Counted from the first letter of the stretch, positions 46,642-56,367 are shown. The stretch is 64,000 nucleotides of DNA from an uncultured Myxococcales bacterium (GCA_903929795.1 CAIYWC010000037.1:124001-188000); one strand, 5' to 3'. Program-made: numbers and translations. The notes: a model not told the origin generated them from the sequence alone.

Positions 46642-47952
46642 GTGAAACAAATGCTGAACGAAATCAACGGATTGTGCGGAATCCTGACGATCCCCGGCGA
46701 CAAGTCGATCGCGCACCGCGCGCTGCTGTTTGCCGCGCTGGGCACCGGCCACAGCCGAATCGTGGGCTTGGGCACCGGCGCGGACATCGCGTCCACCGCG
46801 CGCTGCCTGCGCCAGCTGGGCGTCTCGATCGTCAGCGACGGCGACGTGTGGCAGGTCGACTCGCCTGGTTTTGGCGGTTGGCAAACCCCCGCGGACACGC
46901 TGGACTGCGGCAATTCCGGCACGACAATGCGCCTGCTGACAGGGCTTTTGGCCGCGCATCCGGGCTTGCACGCGACCCTGGACGGCGACACGTCGCTGCG
47001 GCAGCGCCCGATGGCGCGCGTCGTGGAGCCGCTGACGGTGATGGGCGCGCAGATCGCCTCGTCGCAGGGACGGCCGCCGCTGGTGGTGACGGGGCAGGCG
47101 CTGCACGGCGCGCTGCACGTGCTGCCGGTGGCGTCAGCGCAGGTCAAGAGCGCGCTGCTGCTGGCGGGGCTGTTCGCGGCGGGGGAGACTGTCGTGGAGG
47201 AGCCCCTGGAGTCGCGCGATCACACGGAGCGGCTGCTGGCGGCGCTGGGCGTGGCGTTGCGCACGCATGGTACGCGCCACGCGATCGCGGGTCGCGGTCC
47301 GCAGGCGGTGCTGCCGCCGCTGGGCGAGGTCCACGTGCCGGGCGATCCGTCCTCGGCGGCGTTCGCGATCGTGCTGGCGGTGCTGCATCCCGACGCCGAT
47401 GTGACGGTGCAGCGCGTCGCGCAAAACCCGACGCGAACTGGCTTTTTGCGCGTGCTTGAGCGCATGGGCGCGCGCGTGACGATCGCGGCACGGGCTCAAG
47501 CGTGCGGCGAGCCGCTGGGCAACCTGCGCGCCCGGTCGTCCCACCTATGTGCGACCGACATCGCCGCGCAGGAGGTGCCGTCGCTCATCGACGAGCTGCC
47601 GATCCTCGCGCTGGCGGCGGCGGCGGCGTTGGGCACGAGCCATTTTAGCGGCCTGGCGGAGCTGCGCGTCAAGGAGTCGGACCGCTTGGCGGCGATCCTG
47701 CGGCTGCTGCACCTGCTCGGCGTTCCTGCGGAAAGTGGCGCGGATTGGCTGACGATTCACGGCGTCGGCGCTGCGGCAGAGTTTGACGCTTCGCGCGCCG
47801 CCTTTCGCCCGGGCCTCGATCACCGCATGGCGATGACCGCGGAAGTGGCCAACCTCGTCAGCCCGAGCGCGCTGGAGATCCCGGGCTTTGCCGAAGCCGT
47901 GGCCAGCTCGTGGCCCGAATTTACCGCCGCGCTGGCTGGACTCGCGGCGTAG
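46642..47952 (+). CDS. aroA: 3-phosphoshikimate 1-carboxyvinyltransferase
   Basis: A 436-residue EPSP synthase joining PEP and shikimate-3-phosphate. PGDKSIAHRA, DCGNSGTTMR, DGDTSLRQRPM, VPGDPSSAAF and ELRVKESDR motifs are all present. The GTG at 46642 is used; an ATG at 46651 would be shorter by three residues. It starts 16 bp after the 3' end of rnpB, so it may be co-transcribed with that RNA. aroE lies 3 kb downstream. Confidence 0.96.
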   Translation: MKQMLNEINGLCGILTIPGDKSIAHRALLFAALGTGHSRIVGLGTGADIASTARCLRQLGVSIVSDGDVWQVDSPGFGGWQTPADTLDCGNSGTTMRLLTGLLAAHPGLHATLDGDTSLRQRPMARVVEPLTVMGAQIASSQGRPPLVVTGQALHGALHVLPVASAQVKSALLLAGLFAAGETVVEEPLESRDHTERLLAALGVALRTHGTRHAIAGRGPQAVLPPLGEVHVPGDPSSAAFAIVLAVLHPDADVTVQRVAQNPTRTGFLRVLERMGARVTIAARAQACGEPLGNLRARSSHLCATDIAAQEVPSLIDELPILALAAAAALGTSHFSGLAELRVKESDRLAAILRLLHLLGVPAESGADWLTIHGVGAAAEFDASRAAFRPGLDHRMAMTAEVANLVSPSALEIPGFAEAVASSWPEFTAALAGLAA

Positions 47953-47962
47953 CCGTTGCGGA

Positions 47963-49285
47963 TCAGCGGCGCCGACGCCGGCGCTGCTGTTGTTGCTGCT
48001 GGCCGCGGCCGTGGTTGCCGGTCGGGATCTGCGAAAAATCGCGGTTGGGCTGCCCATCCTCGTCGTGGAAGTAGCTGAGCGCGATTGTCAGCGACAGGCT
48101 GTCCTCCTCGTCGTCTTCCTCTTCGGTTTGGCAAAACAGCAGGTTGATATGCTGGCGTTCCTGGCGCAGCTCGTCAAAAGCCGGCAGGACCATCACGTTC
48201 GGATCCGGACCTTTGGCGCGGTTGCCGTTGATGCGATCCAGCTCGATGTCGCTCTTGCCCGAAAAGCGCAGGAATTTCCGGCCGTCCAGGCCGTACATCG
48301 CCGCAACGGGGTCAAAAGCCGGCTGCGGGTTCTCGTCGGTGACGGGGCCGATGCGCCGCCGCAGCGCTTCCCGGTTCAGCCGGTTGCCGCGCGCGTCGCC
48401 GGGCCGCTCCTGCGGATCCCAATAGCGGCCGTTCTTGCGCACCGGCGCCGCCTGACGCTGGGGCCGTTCCACCTGGCTGGGCAAGGGCGCTTGCGGCGCG
48501 GCCGGGGCCTGGACCGGCGTTCCCGCGGTGGCGCTCACCTGGACAACCGGAGTGCTCGGTCGGCGCGGCTGCAGCGCGGCGTCTGCCCAGGGCGCGCCGA
48601 TCTCGACAGGCCACATGCGACCGGACCGCAGCCCTTCTACAAGCGATTCCTGACTCGTCGGCGGCGAGGCAAACACCGTCGCCACCGCACCAAAACGCGG
48701 TTCACCGGGCGCCGATCGCGACCCAGCCACGCACGCCAGCCGTCCGGCGTAGGCCGATTGCAGCGCCGCTTCATCCAGCCCGCTCGCCGCGCCAGCTTCC
48801 TCGGGCGCGTCTTCGTCGTCATCGCGATCATCGGGCGCGATCGGCGGCGCCATCGACGTCACGTCCAGCGCGCACAGACCCGCCGGCCGCGCCGGGGCAT
48901 CGCCTTCAAACGCGCTTGCAATCGCCAGCACCGCGCCGCCGCGCTCCACAAAAGCCCGCACGACCGCATCCGCGCCGTAAGCATCTGACGTCCCGGCGCG
49001 CGGCAGGGCTCGCCAGCCCGCGCCCGTGTACCAGTCGTCCAGCGTGCGCGGAAAACAGACGAGGCGCCCCGCATCGGTTGCCAGCTCGACGCCGGCAAAA
49101 AACAGCACGCCCGTCGCGCGGCAGACTTCCGCCGCGTCGCCCAGCGCAACCGGTTCATCCTGGGCAATCACGGCCAGGCCATCCAGGCCATGGTCGCGCG
49201 CCTGAACAGCGAGCAATTCTGCATCTTGCTGGCCCGCTTCATTGAGCACCGGGCGGACGTGCAGGTCGATAAGGGCTGGGGTCAC
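47963..49285 (-). CDS. PHP-domain-like protein with degenerate metal site and Gln/Arg tail
   Basis: A 440-residue protein. The N-terminus reads IDLHVRP where PHP metal-dependent phosphoesterases have DxHxH, so one histidine ligand is replaced by Arg11. The next 150 residues follow the PHP pattern (HGLDGLAVIAQDE; ATGVLFFAGVELAT), then an acidic and a proline/Ala-rich linker, then a distinct C-terminal domain with an acidic EEEDDEED stretch and a final six-Gln plus six-Arg tail. The GTG at 49285 has a strong GAGGAG site. It is probably not a working phosphoesterase and may bind nucleic acid. Confidence 0.6.
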   Translation of the reverse strand: MTPALIDLHVRPVLNEAGQQDAELLAVQARDHGLDGLAVIAQDEPVALGDAAEVCRATGVLFFAGVELATDAGRLVCFPRTLDDWYTGAGWRALPRAGTSDAYGADAVVRAFVERGGAVLAIASAFEGDAPARPAGLCALDVTSMAPPIAPDDRDDDEDAPEEAGAASGLDEAALQSAYAGRLACVAGSRSAPGEPRFGAVATVFASPPTSQESLVEGLRSGRMWPVEIGAPWADAALQPRRPSTPVVQVSATAGTPVQAPAAPQAPLPSQVERPQRQAAPVRKNGRYWDPQERPGDARGNRLNREALRRRIGPVTDENPQPAFDPVAAMYGLDGRKFLRFSGKSDIELDRINGNRAKGPDPNVMVLPAFDELRQERQHINLLFCQTEEEDDEEDSLSLTIALSYFHDEDGQPNRDFSQIPTGNHGRGQQQQQQRRRRRR

Positions 49286-49775
49286 AGAAGTCTCCTCAGA
49301 GGGCGAACGGGCTACAATCGGCTGGCACACGGGGCGTTGGGCGATTGTGGGAATGGGCGCTTGGTGGCCCAGCCGCGATAGCGGCTTTCGTGCGGGCGCT
49401 TGTGCCTGCTTGTGAGCGATCCTCAACATCAGCCCGGAACGAATCCCAAGCTTCACGTGCTGAAGTGTGTGCCGTCCGACCACGCGCTTGTCGGTTGTCA
49501 CCTTCTGGGTCTCGCCTCCTCCAATTTGTCCCGCAATGTTGCGGACTTTGGAGGTTTCGCACTGCTGCGGTCTCGGCGGTAATCCAGATTGTCAGGTGGT
49601 CCAAACTCGTCCAGCGCTATCAGATGTCCGACCCGCGCCTTCCCCGGAAATGCGCCGCCCAACTCTGGGGCAGCACCCGTCACGCCGGCCAGTGTAACAG
49701 AGCCAGCGGTTGCGCAAAAGTCCCCCTGTGCACTTGACGTCAGAACCTCTTCGGGTTCCGATCCGCGCCCCGCGC
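49286..49775. other. 490-bp intergenic region of unclear content
   Basis: No convincing gene lies between the PHP-like gene (minus strand) and ribF. A minus-strand open frame near 49498-49785 encodes about 95 residues with coding-like composition (LGGAFPGKARVGHLIALDE, PPKSATLRDKLEEARP) but has no ribosome binding site and overlaps the ribF start, so it is not called. No FMN riboswitch was found ahead of ribF. Confidence 0.5.
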
Positions 49776-50741
49776 ATGCGGGCACAGGTGTCGCCGGTGC
49801 TGGTCAGTCACGCCCTTCCCGCTCAGTCCTTGACCTTGCCATCCGCGGTGGCGTTCGGCAATTTTGACGGCCTGCACATCGGTCACCGCGCGCTTTTGGC
49901 GCATTTGCGTGCCGCCGCGGATCGCCTCGGCGGGCCGCTCATCGTCGTCACTTTTGCGCCACATCCGCTGTACTTGCTCAAGCCTGAGCGGGCGCCGGCG
50001 GCGATCGACACGCTGGATGGGCGGCTGGCGTACCTGGCGCAGCTCGGCGTGGATCACGTTTTTGTCCTGCAGTTCGACGCCGCGCTGGCGGCCATCCCGG
50101 CGCACATCTTTGCCCGCGATTGGCTCTGCGACAGGCTGCACGGCCGCGCGTTCGCCGTGGGACCGGACATGCACTTTGGCCACGAGCGGCGCGGCGACGT
50201 CGCCCTGTTGCGCAAGGTTGCCGAGGCGTGCGCGGGTCACGTCGAGGTGTTCAGCGGCGTGCACTGGGACGGCGCGCGGGTGTCGTCATCGCGCGTGCGG
50301 CACGCGATCGCCGAGGGCCATGTCGACGTGGCGGAACACCTGCTGGCGCGGCCCTTTTGTCTGCGCGGCCGCGTTGTTCACGGCGATGCGCGCGGCCGGA
50401 CCATCGGCTTTGCGACCGCCAACCTGCACGCGCCAGGGCAAGTGGTGCCGAAAAACGGCGTCTACGTCGGCATCGCGGGCGTCAACGGCGCGTGGCATGA
50501 CGCGGCGGTCAACATCGGCACGCGGCCGAGCTTTGACGGCGAGGAGGTGCGCATTGAGGCGCATCTTCTTGATTTTGAATGTGATATCTACGACAAGCCG
50601 CTGGATCTGGACCTCGTCCTGCGGCTGCGCGATGAGCAGCGCTTCGCCGAACTACCGGCGCTGATCACGCAGCTTCGCCAGGACGTCGAGGCGACGCGGC
50701 AGGTGCTGGCGCTGCGGCGGGCGCGCGGGTTGCAGCCGTGA
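49776..50741 (+). CDS. ribF: Bifunctional riboflavin kinase / FAD synthetase
   Basis: A 321-residue enzyme making FMN and FAD. The N-terminal adenylyltransferase has GNFDGLHIGHRALL and VTFAPHP; the C-terminal riboflavin kinase has GRVVHGDARGRTIGFATANL and NIGTRPSFDG. The ATG at 49776 has no clear ribosome binding site, and GTG at 49788 is a nearby alternative. The stop overlaps the aroE start (GTGA). Confidence 0.93.
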   Translation: MRAQVSPVLVSHALPAQSLTLPSAVAFGNFDGLHIGHRALLAHLRAAADRLGGPLIVVTFAPHPLYLLKPERAPAAIDTLDGRLAYLAQLGVDHVFVLQFDAALAAIPAHIFARDWLCDRLHGRAFAVGPDMHFGHERRGDVALLRKVAEACAGHVEVFSGVHWDGARVSSSRVRHAIAEGHVDVAEHLLARPFCLRGRVVHGDARGRTIGFATANLHAPGQVVPKNGVYVGIAGVNGAWHDAAVNIGTRPSFDGEEVRIEAHLLDFECDIYDKPLDLDLVLRLRDEQRFAELPALITQLRQDVEATRQVLALRRARGLQP

Positions 50742-51700
50742 TCGCGCCACTGCGCTTTGGCCTGGTCGGCACGGGCATTGGCCACTCGCTGTCGCCGCGC
50801 TTGCACGAAAAAGCTTTTGAATTATCGGGAATTACCGGCAGCTACGCGCTGTTGGACTGCGCGGATGCGTCCGCCGCGCTGGCGGTTTTTGCCCAGCTGC
50901 GCCTCGGCGATCTGGACGGCCTGAACGTCACGACGCCGTTCAAGGCGCTGGCGCTGCAGACCGCGGACGCGTGGCTGCGCCCGGCCAGCCACCGGTCCGG
51001 CGTGTTCACGCATCCGGCGAACACATTGTTTATGCAGGAAGATCGTCTGGTGGGGTCGTCTACCGATGGTCACGGGCTGGCGGCGGCGCTGCGGAGTGCG
51101 CAGGTCGACCTCGCGGGCAAGCGCGTGCTGCTGTTGGGTGCGGGTGGCGCGGGTCAGGCGATCGCCGCGGAGCTCCTGGCGGCCGGGGCGGCGCAGCTGC
51201 GGGTGACCAACCGGACGCCGGCGCCAGCGCACGCGCTGGTTGACCGCTTGAACGCGGTGTGGCCGCACCACGCGCACGCGCACGACTGGGGCGAGGCGCG
51301 CGGGCTGGCGGACATGGACGTGATCGTCCACGCGACGCTGCTGGGCCACGGTCAGGTGCTGCCAGACACGGTCGCGGCCCAGCTGGATTGGCTGCCGTGG
51401 CAAGCGTGGGCGGCGCGGCCACCGCTGCTGGCGGATCTGGTTTACGCGCCCGAGCTCACGCCGGTGCAGGCGCTCGCCCGCGCGCACGGGCTGCCGGTGG
51501 ACGATCGCCTGGCGCAGGCGCCGATCGCCGGGACGCGAATTCAGCAGGACAATTTGCAAATCGTTGGAATTATCCAGTATTTTGGTCAGGCCATGCTCGC
51601 GCACCAGGCCGCGGGCGCGTTTGAGCTCTGGACCGGCGTGGCGGTGGACGCCCAGCGGATGCTGGCGGCGATCCTGCCGGGCGCTACCAGCAATACATGA
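50738..51700 (+). CDS. aroE: Shikimate dehydrogenase
   Basis: A 320-residue NADPH-dependent enzyme reducing 3-dehydroshikimate. It shows GHSLSP, the catalytic lysine K69 in NVTTPFK, Asp110 in STDGHG and the nucleotide-binding GAGGAGQAI. It begins with GTG overlapping the ribF stop, so the two are translationally coupled. Its 3' end overlaps a convergent envelope gene by 17 bp. Confidence 0.92.
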   Translation: MIAPLRFGLVGTGIGHSLSPRLHEKAFELSGITGSYALLDCADASAALAVFAQLRLGDLDGLNVTTPFKALALQTADAWLRPASHRSGVFTHPANTLFMQEDRLVGSSTDGHGLAAALRSAQVDLAGKRVLLLGAGGAGQAIAAELLAAGAAQLRVTNRTPAPAHALVDRLNAVWPHHAHAHDWGEARGLADMDVIVHATLLGHGQVLPDTVAAQLDWLPWQAWAARPPLLADLVYAPELTPVQALARAHGLPVDDRLAQAPIAGTRIQQDNLQIVGIIQYFGQAMLAHQAAGAFELWTGVAVDAQRMLAAILPGATSNT

Positions 51701-52319
51701 GGCTGGCCGACGGCAGCGGATAGGCGCCGTAAAAGCCGACCTGGTCCCACATCACCGTCATTTGGACGTCCACCGCGGCGGAGAAACCGGGCTGGGCGAT
51801 CGCGCCAAACTCCAGGCCGATGCCGAGGCCGACGTGGGCGAAATAGTCCACGGGCGCGGAATAGTTGTTGATTGCCTGTGCTTGCGGCGTGTTCGCGTTG
51901 GCCGCCGGGACCTGGGCCGTGGTGCTCTGGCTGCGGCTGAGCCACACGCCCGTGCTGCCGATGGCGCGCAGCGCGACCTGGCTGGGAAAAAACGTGCTGC
52001 GCGCCGCCTTGTTCCACAGCACGAGGTAATCGATGAACGTGAGCCCGCCGAAGACGGCGAGGTAGTTGCCGCTGTCGGCGATCAGCGGCAGGACGTCCAG
52101 CTGCACGGCGAAGTTGTCAAAATAGTGGCGATACGCGATGCCGTTCAGGCCGCCGACGCCAAAAGAGAGCCCCAAGCCGTTGTGGTTTTGGCTGATTGTC
52201 TCCTCATAGCCCTTGGCGACCACGTCCGCGGCGCTGGCGGTGCGGGCGGTCAAGCCGCTGAGCAGCGCGACAAGCAGCAAGGCGGCGAAAGTGCGCGGGA
52301 GGTGAAGCAAAATCGGCAC
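51684..52319 (-). CDS. Exported envelope protein (paralogue 1)
   Basis: A 211-residue exported protein with a signal peptide and alternating beta strands. Its C-terminal third (HVGLGIGLEFGAIAQPGFSA to SLMYCW) is clearly homologous to the upstream neighbour. GGAGG is perfectly placed before the GTG start. Both are likely outer membrane barrels of unknown role. Confidence 0.75.
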   Translation of the reverse strand: MPILLHLPRTFAALLLVALLSGLTARTASAADVVAKGYEETISQNHNGLGLSFGVGGLNGIAYRHYFDNFAVQLDVLPLIADSGNYLAVFGGLTFIDYLVLWNKAARSTFFPSQVALRAIGSTGVWLSRSQSTTAQVPAANANTPQAQAINNYSAPVDYFAHVGLGIGLEFGAIAQPGFSAAVDVQMTVMWDQVGFYGAYPLPSASLMYCW

Positions 52320-52328
52320 GGCGACCTC

Positions 52329-53063
52329 CTACCAGTTATAGAGCACCGCGAGCTGTGGCAGCGGCAGAAAGAACGAGAAGGCGCCGTCCTTGAACGCCGC
52401 GGTCAGCACGGCGTCCAGCGTCATGGAGATGCCGGGCCGGTCGATCGCGCCAAACTCGAAGCCGATGCCCGCGCCGCCGTTGAACCACCCGCTGTTGGTC
52501 GTGACCGAGGCGGAGCAGCCCGCGGTGCTGTAGCAGGGCGCGTCGCCGATGCTGCTGCCGAGCGGCACAGAGACGACGCTGACGTCGCGCTTGAGAAAGT
52601 AGCCCACGCCGCCGAGGACGCGCAGCGCGGAGATCGCCGGCAGCAGGCCCCGCGAGGCGCCGTGCCAGACGTGCAGCCGCTGGGCGATGAGCGCGCCGAC
52701 GGAGACGAGCGTCGAGTTGCCGCGATCCGTGACATAGCCAAATGCCGAGAGCTGCAGCGAAGTTGCGCCCCACTGACGGCGATACGCGAAGCCTGCGCCG
52801 GTCGAGAAGCTCAGCGTGGCGCCCAGCCCGTTGACGTTGCCCGACGGTCGCTCCAGGCCCAGCTCCGGCGCGGGTCGCTGGTATTGCGGCGGCGGCTGGG
52901 TCGGCGGCAGCGCAGCGGGCGGATCGGCCGGCGGCGGCGCGGTCCACGGGGCGGCTGGCGGCGGCTCCTGCGCCCAAGCGGCCGGCGCGAGCAGCGCCAG
53001 CAGCAGCCCCGCCAGCGTCGCGTGCGCGGCAATCGGATGTCCGTGGCCCATCTTTGGCGTCAT
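52329..53063 (-). CDS. Exported envelope protein (paralogue 2)
   Basis: A 244-residue exported protein with a signal peptide (LAGLLLALLAPAAWA), a proline-rich linker and a beta-rich body ending LPQLAVLYNW. The segment GAGIGFEFGAIDRPGIS parallels the neighbouring gene, so they arose by duplication. GGGAG lies ahead of the ATG at 53063. The 9-bp gap indicates one transcript with paralogue 1. Confidence 0.75.
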   Translation of the reverse strand: MTPKMGHGHPIAAHATLAGLLLALLAPAAWAQEPPPAAPWTAPPPADPPAALPPTQPPPQYQRPAPELGLERPSGNVNGLGATLSFSTGAGFAYRRQWGATSLQLSAFGYVTDRGNSTLVSVGALIAQRLHVWHGASRGLLPAISALRVLGGVGYFLKRDVSVVSVPLGSSIGDAPCYSTAGCSASVTTNSGWFNGGAGIGFEFGAIDRPGISMTLDAVLTAAFKDGAFSFFLPLPQLAVLYNW

Positions 53064-53151
53064 GACGGCTCCCGTGCAAAGTCCCGGACGTCGCCGGGCA
53101 TCAGCCGCGGCGGTCGTGACGAGCATAGCAAGTTCGCGCGGCTTGTCGCAT

Positions 53152-54435
53152 TCATGGCTGAATTTGCCAAAATGGCGGCGCGGATAGCAGCGCCCGGCCG
53201 CGTGGCGGTGCGCCGAGCTGGTAAAACAGCGCGTCGGGATGGCTGACATCCAGGAGCGTCCCGTCCAGACGCTGGCCCACCGCGATGCGTCCGGTCAGCC
53301 CACCGGGCTCGCTCAGCGCCAGCGCCGCACACCGCGTCACCGCGCGCAGGGCCTCGGGCGGCGTCAGGTGGCCCATCAGCACCGCGATCTGCATGGCCAG
53401 CGGCAGGTTTGTCGTCATGGCCGAGCCGGGATTGCAGTCCGTCGCCAGCGCCACGCGCGCCCCCGCATCCACCAGCGCGCGCATGGGCGCAAACGGCTCG
53501 CGCAAGAACACAGACGTCAGCGGCAGGCACACCGCCACCGTATCCGCCGCCGCCAAGCGCGCCACACCCGCCGCGTCCGTGCACAGCAGGTGCTCCACGC
53601 TCACCGCGCGCGCCGCCAGCGCCCACTCCAGGCCGCCCATCGCCGACAGCTCGTCTACGTGCGCCTTCAGCCGCATCCCCAGCTTGTGGGCCGCGCGCCA
53701 GACGCGATCTGCTTGCGCGACGCTGAAATAGCCGCGCTCGACAAACACGTCGCAAAACGCGACCGGCAGCGCCCCGCGCGCCAGCACCGGCAGGATCTCC
53801 TCGCACACCAGATCCACGTAAGCGTCTGGATTTGCGCGGAATTCTGGCGGAATCGCGTGCGCAGGCATCGCGGTGGCGACAAGCGTCAGCTGCCCGGCGA
53901 ATTGCCGCTGGAGCGCGCTGATCGCCGCCAGCGTCTTTCCTTCCGTCGCCACGTCCAGGCCGTAGCCGGTCTTCAGTTCGACCACGCGCACGCCCCACGC
54001 CACCATCTCCGCCAGCCGCGCCGCCGCCGTCGTCGTCAACTCGGCCACCGTCGCCGCGCGCGTCGCCGCGACCGTGTGCACGATGCCGCCACCCGCCGCC
54101 GCGATGTCCGCGTACGACCGGCCCGCCAGCCGCTGGCCAAATTCGTGGCTGCGATCGCCGGCGAAAACCGTGTGCGTGTGGCTGTCCATCCACCCCGGCG
54201 TCAGCAGGCGGCCACCCAAGTCCACGGCTGCATCATAGGCCGGCCGTCGCGGGTCGCCGCGCTCGCCCAGCCAGGTCGTCTGCCAGCCTGTCGCCACACG
54301 CGTCGCGATCAACTCGCCGTGCGGTCGCCAGCCCAGCGCTTCCCATGTCGCCAGTGGCCCGCGCTCCGGCCCATCCGCCGTGACGAACGCGCCGTTGTGC
54401 AGCAGGATGCGCGAAGGTGTTGAATTATGCGTCAT
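53152..54435 (-). CDS. hutI: Imidazolonepropionase
   Basis: A 427-residue amidohydrolase that opens imidazolone propionate in histidine degradation, acting directly after HutU. The metal motif SHTHTVFAGDR, ELKTGYGL, HVDELS and TDCNPGSAM match HutI. The ATG at 54435 begins MTHNSTPSR. It is 88 bp upstream of paralogue 2 on the same strand, and divergent from the VWA lipoprotein gene. Confidence 0.94.
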   Translation of the reverse strand: MTHNSTPSRILLHNGAFVTADGPERGPLATWEALGWRPHGELIATRVATGWQTTWLGERGDPRRPAYDAAVDLGGRLLTPGWMDSHTHTVFAGDRSHEFGQRLAGRSYADIAAAGGGIVHTVAATRAATVAELTTTAAARLAEMVAWGVRVVELKTGYGLDVATEGKTLAAISALQRQFAGQLTLVATAMPAHAIPPEFRANPDAYVDLVCEEILPVLARGALPVAFCDVFVERGYFSVAQADRVWRAAHKLGMRLKAHVDELSAMGGLEWALAARAVSVEHLLCTDAAGVARLAAADTVAVCLPLTSVFLREPFAPMRALVDAGARVALATDCNPGSAMTTNLPLAMQIAVLMGHLTPPEALRAVTRCAALALSEPGGLTGRIAVGQRLDGTLLDVSHPDALFYQLGAPPRGRALLSAPPFWQIQP

Positions 54436-54594
54436 GTTGGAAAAACCTACACTTGCAGGGATGCCGTCGCGCGGAGGGTGCTTGGTGTTTCGCCGTAATG
54501 ACAAGCGGTTGCGTGAATTCTTGCTTTGGCACATCTCTTGCAATGGCTCGGTGTGTCGCCCACTGAGAAACCGCGGCACTTGCCAGGAGGAAAC

Positions 54595-56343
54595 ATGTTG
54601 ACCCCGCCGTTCAGACCCGCCAGTGTGACCCGAATCCACGCGCTTTGGCGAGTCCTCGCCTTGGGCTTCTGGCTCAGCGGCTGTGCCGCGACCGCCGGCA
54701 GCGACGGCACAGCGCTCTTTGCGCCGAGCACCGACGATACGCAATCCGGAACCGCCAAGAACGGCTACACCACAGCGTCGGCAGACGCCACCGCGGGCGA
54801 CGTCAACGGTGGCGGTGGCGGCTCCTACGGCCAGAGCGGCACGGACGCGTCCGCCGGCGTGGCGACGAACCCGGTGGCGACCACGGGCGATCAGGGCATC
54901 GGCTTGAAGCCGGGCGGCGCGCAGGACATCGGCTATTTTCGCCTGCTGCTGCAAAACGGCCAGCTGCCCAAGCCGGGCGACATGACGATGGAAGGCTGGC
55001 TGAACGAGCACGACACCGTGCTGCCGGCCGCCGACAAGGATCGCCTTGTGACGCTGCACGCGCTGGCCGGTGTGGTGCAGCCGGCGGGCCAGGCGGCGCA
55101 AGGGATCTTGCAGCTGGGTCTGAACTCGGCGCAATCGCTGGAGAATGTCCAAACTTCACTGTCGCTGACGCTGGTGATCGACAACTCCGGCTCGATGGCC
55201 GGCGCGAAGATGGACTACGTGCGCGCGGGCCTGAGCGTGCTCGCGGACAAGCTGCCCAAGGGCACGCGCCTGGCGATCTACACGTTCAGCGACAATCCAG
55301 AGCTTGTGTTCCCCGGCAAAGTGATTCAGCCCGAGGACCTGCCGGCGCTGCACGCGGCGATCGACGCGCTGCAAGCCACCAACAGCACGAACTTTTTTGA
55401 CGGCCTGAGCGCGGGCATCGCGGATTGCGAGTCGGCGAGCAGCGATTTTGTGCAAAAGCGCGTCATGCTGCTGTCGGACGGCGAGCCGACGGTGGGCGAC
55501 ACGTCGACAGACGACATCATCGCGCTGGCGGGACCGTCGGCGCAAAAGGGCTGCAGCATCTCGACGGTCGGCGTGGGCCTGGATTTCTCGCCGCAGCTGA
55601 TGACTGGCATTGCGCAAAAAGGCAATGGAACCGCGTGGTTTTTGCAGGATCTCGACGCGGCGAAGAACGTCTTTGTGCAGGACTTGGAGACGATGCTCGT
55701 GGCGGTGGCGCAGAACCTGTGGCTGCAGTTCAAGCCGGCCGATGGTTGGAAAGTCACGGAGATTTATGGCTTTGAATGGGTGGAAAAAGACGGCGTCGTC
55801 TCGATCACCGGTCCGGAGAAGCCCGCCGCGCAGCCAGGTGACCCGACGCCGACGGCGACGGACCCGAATGCGCCGGTGGTCGCCATGCCGACGCTGTATG
55901 CCAGCTCGCGCAACGGGCTGGTGCTCGCGCGGCTGCAAGGCCCGGCCAGTACGGACCCGCTGCAGGTCGACAACCTGACGCTGGCGTCGATGGCGTACGG
56001 CTATGCGAGCAGCAAGGACAAGTCGACGGCGCAGTACACGGTGCCGGTGCTCGTGCCGGGGCTCGCGCAGATTCCGGACGGCGGACTGGCCTATTTCACG
56101 GATCCGGGCGTGCGCCGCGCGTGGCTGCTGATGCAGGACGGCCTGTCGATGATCGCCGCGGTGCAGCTGACCGCCAGCGGGACGCCCAAGGACGCCCAGA
56201 CGCTGCTCGCTGCGGCCGTGACACGCCACGATCAGCAGGTGGCGGCGATGCAGGCGGACCTGGCGGTGTATGACGCGAGCGCACCCGACCTGGCAGATGC
56301 CCGGGCGCTGCTGCTGTCGCTGTCGGCGGTGATTGGCAAATAG
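54595..56343 (+). CDS. VWA-domain lipoprotein, YfbK-like
   Basis: A 582-residue lipoprotein: LSGC lipobox with Cys30, Ser/Thr/Gly-rich linker, a YfbK-like N-domain (YFRLLLQNGQLPKPGDM), then a von Willebrand A domain with MIDAS D196-S198-S200 in VIDNSGSM. The family binds divalent metal and protein partners at the surface. AGGAGG is 4 bp before the ATG. Divergent from hutI. Confidence 0.88.
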   Translation: MLTPPFRPASVTRIHALWRVLALGFWLSGCAATAGSDGTALFAPSTDDTQSGTAKNGYTTASADATAGDVNGGGGGSYGQSGTDASAGVATNPVATTGDQGIGLKPGGAQDIGYFRLLLQNGQLPKPGDMTMEGWLNEHDTVLPAADKDRLVTLHALAGVVQPAGQAAQGILQLGLNSAQSLENVQTSLSLTLVIDNSGSMAGAKMDYVRAGLSVLADKLPKGTRLAIYTFSDNPELVFPGKVIQPEDLPALHAAIDALQATNSTNFFDGLSAGIADCESASSDFVQKRVMLLSDGEPTVGDTSTDDIIALAGPSAQKGCSISTVGVGLDFSPQLMTGIAQKGNGTAWFLQDLDAAKNVFVQDLETMLVAVAQNLWLQFKPADGWKVTEIYGFEWVEKDGVVSITGPEKPAAQPGDPTPTATDPNAPVVAMPTLYASSRNGLVLARLQGPASTDPLQVDNLTLASMAYGYASSKDKSTAQYTVPVLVPGLAQIPDGGLAYFTDPGVRRAWLLMQDGLSMIAAVQLTASGTPKDAQTLLAAAVTRHDQQVAAMQADLAVYDASAPDLADARALLLSLSAVIGK

Positions 56344-56367
56344 CGCAAAACGCGCGAGTCGGCGCGG

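Noticed and set aside
49286..49775. An FMN riboswitch upstream of ribF
   Set aside because: None of the conserved riboswitch blocks could be recognised.
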